A DNA stretch of 64,000 nt from Penicillus capitatus. Lineage: Eukaryota; Chlorophyta. This document shows positions 58,334 through 64,000 of this stretch, one piece after another. The position numbers and the translations under genes were made by a program. The stretch's first letter is position 1; the number at the start of each line of letters is the position of its first letter. The stretch is taken from positions 682,001 through 746,000 of the forward strand of contig OZ287701.1 of NCBI GenBank assembly GCA_965649825.1. Direction: 5' to 3'. Below the pieces are notes generated by a model. That model was not told the origin of the DNA and searched no databases. It saw only the letters and a program-made list of their open reading frames with translations.

Positions 58334-61300
58334 CTACTGTGTTAGGCATTTGAGATTGTCTGAAAACAGAAATGCCTCTTTCCATAGAGCTTCCATTGCG
58401 TTCTCCACATTAGCACTGTCCAGGAATGGCTCGACGGCAGGAACAATGCGGACTTCAGTGATGTCACGTGGTTTGGCATATTGACCTTGCGCCAGACGGC
58501 ACGTATACTGTTCGGCCTTTCGAACGACCAGAGTATAGGGAACGCCAAATCCCATTTTGCGCTTTGTGTATTTGAATATAGTATACTCTTCCATATAATC
58601 GACGTCTAACTGACTGCTCTTTACATAGAGCTTCTTCTTATCGTCTCTGCCGATGGCATCGACAAAATCCGCTGCCAGTGCATGATCCTCGAGTTCTGTG
58701 ATCTCGCTCATCTGCCATTCAGAGAATCAAAAGAGTTCTGCCAGTACAGTGCAATGGTACCTACCTGCGTTTTGAGCATGAATCGGATGTCCGTTTCGCG
58801 TCCCTCCACTTCATCTTTATGACAGATACATTGCCGTTTGACATCGCTGACGATCCAGCGAAGCGGTGCCGTTTCGACACCGATAAAATTCAGCTTGGCA
58901 TCGTACCGTGCCGTCACGACACCCGTCCCTGTCTGCGCTACTACCTTGACGCCAATTTGATCTGCCTGTCGCGGCTTTGCATCGCCATCTGGTGAAGCCT
59001 CCTTCATTTTCTGTGCCAAAAAGGCGCGTTCTTTACCATCGAAGAAGACAGAAGAGACAAAGGAAGTCGAAATGAATCCTTCACCGCCGTGTTCTCTTCT
59101 AGGTGCACGTCGATGGTATGCTGAATCGAACATCGGATCCACAGATCGTGTTTTTCTGCGTTCCAGAGCCTTTAGCAATTCTTCCGTCGTCAAATGCGTG
59201 GCATCTTCGACGAAAGACTGAGGAGGACTGATGACATAGCTTCGGCCAAACTTGACCTGAATCTCGCATGGACCAGTGATGTCCACTGAATAGTGTCTTT
59301 GGAAGTGAGCCAGTTGACGTCTGAAGTGCTGCCTGAATTGATCATAGCATTCTGTATTGATATGATCCACAGGTGAAGCGGCAGGAAGGTCATGCAGACG
59401 AATCACAAAGAGCTTCTTATAGTCATGCTGCGGATACCTATAGCCTAAGTAAGGCTCCAGGCGAATCGAGGCTTGGTTTCCGGCGGCGGCTTCAATCATG
59501 AGATTGTGAGCACCTGTCACATCTTTTGCGCCCCTGGATACAGCAAACACCGACATCGAACCATGGATCCACCTTTGCCTTACCGAGTGCGCAGTGTCCG
59601 TCCAGTTTTCTGGCGTTCGGCTGCTCGCATGTGAAGACTCTCAATCTGTTTTGCCAACAGATAGAGTTCTGCCTCTGTTCCTGTTCCTTTGACGATCTTT
59701 CCTGGTTGCGAAGCTCTTTCTTGAGATTGAATGTCAACGAATGCTCTAGATCTCCGATGCAGCGTTCTGGCGAGTTCGTCCTCGTTTCCGATCACTTCAC
59801 ACGCTGCCTCGCGCTTGATAAAGAAAACTTTCTCGATGGTGATTTTTGTGAGTAAGACTGAGGCACTGATATGGAGCGACAGGTGCAAAGAGGCTTTGTC
59901 CATTTCGGCTATGAGCAGATCTAGCATTTCCTTTCGTGCTCCATCATTCCATCTTTCCATCTCCAGTGCCTGAAACAGGAAAACGCCATAGGAATGGAGC
60001 AAATGTCGTGATCGTGATGTGACAGACCGTTGCGAGTTCTGGATGGAGGCTCGATTGGATCAGATGCTTGCCTTGCTTCATGAAGGTGCACAGAAGACGA
60101 CCCACTCGACCAGATTTTCCTCCTTCCCAGCGTTCCTCACTGACGTCATCGTTTGGATCAGCCATCAGATTCTGATACAAGCTGTTCCATTCGCTTTGAG
60201 CACCAAAGCAATCGTTATAGAGCGGATTATCATAGAACTTCTCGACCGCCTCAGAGAACTGTCTCGCTGGGATTGGTCTTATTTTTTCCTCCTTCAGACA
60301 ATGATCGATGAACATTAGCGGCACCAGGTAATCTGGCAGGAAAAAGACGCGACCGCCCACCAATCCTGTCGTGTATATCCAAGTGCACAAGACTCGGAAG
60401 ACGGGGAAGAGCCATTGGTTCTTGAAGAAGTACTTCTTGATCACAATCCATTTAACAACTTCAGCCGGATCAGCAGAGAGTCGAGCCCATGTCCTGGGAA
60501 GCTTTCGGTTTAATCGGACTCTGAGATGACACTGTTTGTCATTCAAGCTCTGTTTTGCAAATAGAGAAGAGCATTCGGATTGCACTCTTTCCAACCGCAT
60601 CAATTGTTCTTCCTTGCTCAGGGATGTATTCCTTGAAAAATGCACCTGACCTCTCTTCTTCATTGCCACCAGAACACGCACTTCTCCTCTTGGCTCATCA
60701 AACAGCAGGAGTTGACTGGCACCGAAGAGCACACACGCGGCGACGCGATCACAGGCATCTCCCAGGACACGTGCCAGAGTCGTGTGATCTTTGTAAGTCT
60801 CGTACAATGTCCTACACAGCAGAGTCTTGCCGTCAGGGGAGGAAGGTTAAGGGCGCACTCAATCGTTCCGTCAAAGATTTCTTTGACACTGGCCGAGATC
60901 TCGGAGTAAATCGAGTGCGGAGATTTCGCCACAGAAGCTGCATTGCTGTAGATCTCGGCCAAAAGGTCATTCAGCATCCATGGAAAGCTCAAGAAATAGA
61001 GCATCTCTTTACCTGATACCATACATCTAACACATTTCGAGAAAGGATGTGTGTCTTACCCACAGAATACTGATCGCCATAATGAGGAGAGTAGGCAGCA
61101 TAGTACCAAGCAGACGCTTTCTTTCTCTCTTCTTCTCTGCCGTGATCCACATCCAGTTGTCGGTCGTTGTGAAAGATCGCCTTGTATTTCTTCACGATCT
61201 CCTTCAGCATGAACTTTACGTTCTTCTTGACGTCATCCATTTCGCTTTCGAGCCTGGGATGAACTGAGGCGATGGCTCCAGACCACACCTCTGCCTCTGT

Positions 61301-64000
61301 CTCAATTCCGTACATTCGCATGACGGACAGGATTTCTTGATTGTATTGTTTGAAGAGAATGCAAGCATCGTCTATGTAGTTTTCATATCCCTCGACCCTG
61401 AATGCCTTGTCTGGATGTGGCCGAGTGCTTCGCTCACTTGCTGCAGGATTGACGGTGTCTGTCGCATACTTGTTGCATTCCCTGAACATCGTCCCCAGAA
61501 CACGTATGGACGGATAACTTGGCTTGTCCGTTTTCATCATAAAATCCGGATACTGCTTGAGTTCAGATCTGATATCTGCCGGCAGATGTACCCAGTCTCC
61601 AGACTTAGGCGCATCCACTGCCTGTGCATGAATCTTGGCCAGTTGCAAACAGATATCGCTCTCCAATCCTTGCTGATCTGCCAGTGCCTTGTGTGTATTG
61701 TCAATCGTACCCAATGTGTCATTGGCAATGAACTCGCATATGTAGTCCGCCATTTGACTGAGTCGGACCTCCTCCTCGTTGTTCTTCTTGGCTCTCTCTT
61801 CGTATTCCATGGGCGCTTTGATCGGAATGCTGGGCAACAGGCGTGGATCCCAGATACAGTGATACTGATCTCCATCCAAATCAGAACCGGAGAGTTCGTT
61901 GGGATGCGGTCGCGGTCCCTTCTGGGGAAAGACGACACAGTCGACGAGATGGCGCAGCTGCGGGACATCCCTTCCTTTAAAAGTACGAACGTCCCCTGGA
62001 TGAATGCATGGATTCTTCATGATGACGATCTTGGAGGTAATCACACGGGTGTCTACCCCTGGGCGATGCAGCTGCTTCGATATCTGGATAAAAACCTGAC
62101 CGTACTCTAGCACACCTTCCTCGTCCATCACTCCAATCAACACGCGTCCCTTATCGTCATCAAGGCGGACTCTGGAACGTTCTCTCAGGTCTTTCATTTG
62201 CAGCCTTTGGCAGACGAGGCAACATCAGTCATAAGAGAAGGGATCGTGCAAGAGAGTGTACCGATAGCTTGCGATCATGATGCTGCGGAAGAACGCATCG
62301 GAAGTGAACTGGAATCGCACTCTTTGCAGATGATTGATGTCTTTGGATACAGTTCCCTGAAGAGCTTTGACTGCGGCTTCCTCCTCCACAAACATCTCAT
62401 TCATCTCTGCGATCTTATTCTTCAACAGAGCCTCAAAAACATCGTCTCTCACTCCCACATTGTTCAGCAACATGATAATCTGTATGGCGAAGACGAAGCT
62501 GTCGAGAAGGTGCAATGAAGAGGAATAACAGACCTGTTGGTTGAGATGCAAAGGGAGGGGACGTGTATACTCAAGCACTTCGATGTTTTTGCTCTCGGAT
62601 GGATACTTTGACATGCTGTCCCGTATTACTGGCTCATCGAGTTGATATCTATGTTTCCTGAAGAATTCATCTGGCCAGACAGACACCACGCCCTTGCATC
62701 CTCCGATTCTGATCTGAAATGCAGAAGGGATTGTTGACTGGTCCAGTGCATGCCGCTCCTTCACCTAATATATGAGACGTCACGTGCAGAAGACATGGTG
62801 AAGAGTCGCTTGCTTTCTTAGCCAAAGAGACCGAGATGAACCCAACACCATCGGAGAAACAATAACAACCCGATTCCACATCTGTCTCTTGGTAACACCG
62901 GCTCACAGAGATCGTCCGTGTCGATGTTGAAAATGCCAGTCCCAGTCTTGACATATAACGCGGCACATGTCGAATACCTAAAGATCACACACGACTTTGA
63001 AACGGCGCCCGAAGCCGTAACGCACCAGAAAGGTCTCCAATTGCATTCCGAATTCTCTCTGCAATCTTGTTGTCGTCGTCTTCTCGGATGAAGTAGCAAG
63101 AATGTGCACGTATCTGACTGTTCGATGCGGCCAAGTAGACATATCGATCCGGACCGATTTCTATTCCGTTTATCAAGATATCATGCACTCGATTCGTGAT
63201 GAGGGACAGATCTCCATGAAGACTTGTCAAATTCTCACAGTTTTCATCGCGAATGGCCACGCGAATGAAGATATCGGGAGTGTGCTGCCGCACAATGCGA
63301 TTCGTCTAAGGCACCATTCCATGCCTCACCAACACGAGCGTAAGAGATCGTACTTGGACTAGATCTGGTTCATAGAAGCGAAGTGACGTCGGTGTGATGA
63401 TGACTCGCTTCATGTAAGCATGATTCCAGCTCGGCGGGCTGAACTCTGGAGTAAAGTTTGCTGACTCCCGCTCTCGTATCATGAACCGGACGGGGTCGCA
63501 GAAGAGCTGTTTGGACGTCACCTTTGTCAGCTCGTATATCGCTCTGACGGCTTCATGAGCTTCCATAGAGTTGAGAATCTGATGGAATCGATTGTTGATG
63601 CGTTCGGCAACGAATCCAGGCGTGCTCATGAGACAACGCATTGCGTAGTTCACTTCGGGATCCTGTCTGTGGACACAAGAGCGTGTGAAATTCAGCCATG
63701 CTTCGTCTTCACGAAACGGCCTTGTGTTGCATACTGTCTCCACAGATGTAAAGTGCACGGTCACTCCTGACGATTCCAGCAGCTTCAACACTTCGCGCAC
63801 TCGATGGTCAATGAGATTATGCTGAGTAGATGATCGTGGGTTCGGTATCTCCAGCTTGTAGGTGAGGCAGTTGGAAAAGATATGACGGCTTTCTGAATGA
63901 ATGTATTCATTGACGCGTCGTGCACTTTCCCTGACGTCGCCATCAGACAGCGAGATTTCGCTCAGACGTGGAGTCTGTGCAAAAGTGAGATAGAGAATGA
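58334..64000 (-). CDS. Cellular RNA-dependent RNA polymerase with long C-terminal nucleotidyltransferase-like extension (5' end outside window)
   Basis: Eukaryotic RdRPs make double-stranded RNA for RNA interference. The gene runs off the right edge. The core begins with MKRVIITPTSLRFYEPDL, then NRIVR, VKTGTGIF and the catalytic loop NELSGSDLDGDQYHCIWDP (DxDGD, near 61890). An intron near 61060-61010 joins QYSVG to KEMLYFLSFPWMLNDLL, a normal RdRP C-terminal motif. The frame does not stop there. Another intron (about 60868-60820) leads to LYETYKDHTTLARVL and VLFGASQLLLFDEPRGEVRV, then VFRVLCTWIYTTG and FLPDYLVPLMFIDHCL. These recall the palm and central helices of poly(A)-polymerase/Cid-type transferases, though the catalytic acids look degenerate. 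About 450 further residues (60000-58334) are unrecognised and end at a TAG. The RdRP identity is firm; the extension's identity is inference. Confidence 0.88.

Noticed and set aside
1-64000. CRISPR arrays, bacterial operons, tRNA or rRNA genes
   Set aside because: No regular direct repeats with unique spacers were found, no convincing tRNA box pair or rRNA core sequence was seen, and spliceosomal introns make a prokaryotic origin untenable.

Overview
The window is nuclear DNA of a single-celled eukaryote with compact, intron-rich genes. Almost every recognisable gene is cut by short GT-AG introns, mostly 36 to 66 bases, and neighbouring genes are tens to a few hundred bases apart. The gene content (26S-proteasome, COP9-signalosome, UTP13 and EMC10 subunits, a mitochondrial stomatin, a long histidyl-tRNA synthetase, a cellular RNA-dependent RNA polymerase, a secreted beta-helix surface protein) fits a free-living protist. 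I cannot name the lineage from sequence alone. Open frames were joined by hand across splice sites. For the TRP-like channel, CSN6, the beta-helix protein, PDI, HisRS, the PSMD10-like protein and the stomatin the joined exons give an intact frame.

Layout. From 1 to about 10.8 kb the window holds few clear genes: EMC10 on the minus strand, several cysteine-rich or membrane-protein candidates on the minus strand, and degenerate TCGATCG-rich repeats. From 10.8 to 21 kb lie a spondin-domain secreted protein, a decayed Ty3/Gypsy retrotransposon 3' end with its own LTR, a BAHD-type acyltransferase with possible lesions, a truncated ALG6-like glucosyltransferase, and a complete gag-only LTR retrotransposon (identical 167-bp LTRs, 5-bp target duplication) inserted in GATC-rich repeat DNA. 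From 21.6 to 32.2 kb are a TRP-like cation channel, CSN6, and a 1,670-residue beta-helix surface protein with one C-terminal membrane span. From 34 to 45.2 kb are a small PDI-like protein divergent from HisRS, a KH-domain protein, a gankyrin-like protein, UTP13/TBL3, and a PP2C phosphatase divergent from UTP13. From 46 to 54.6 kb, on the minus strand, are a protein kinase fused to a degenerate tyrosine-phosphatase-like domain and a long unrecognised protein. From 55.5 kb are a mitochondrial stomatin-like protein 2 and, running off the right edge, an RNA-dependent RNA polymerase whose frame continues for more than 800 residues into a region resembling a nucleotidyltransferase.

Themes. Most named genes are housekeeping genes for protein turnover, ribosome assembly, translation and ER folding. 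The most unusual items are the RdRP with its C-terminal extension, the kinase/pseudophosphatase fusion, the gag-only retroelement that shares its polypurine-tract octamer with the decayed Gypsy element, and a short motif that recurs in introns of unrelated genes.
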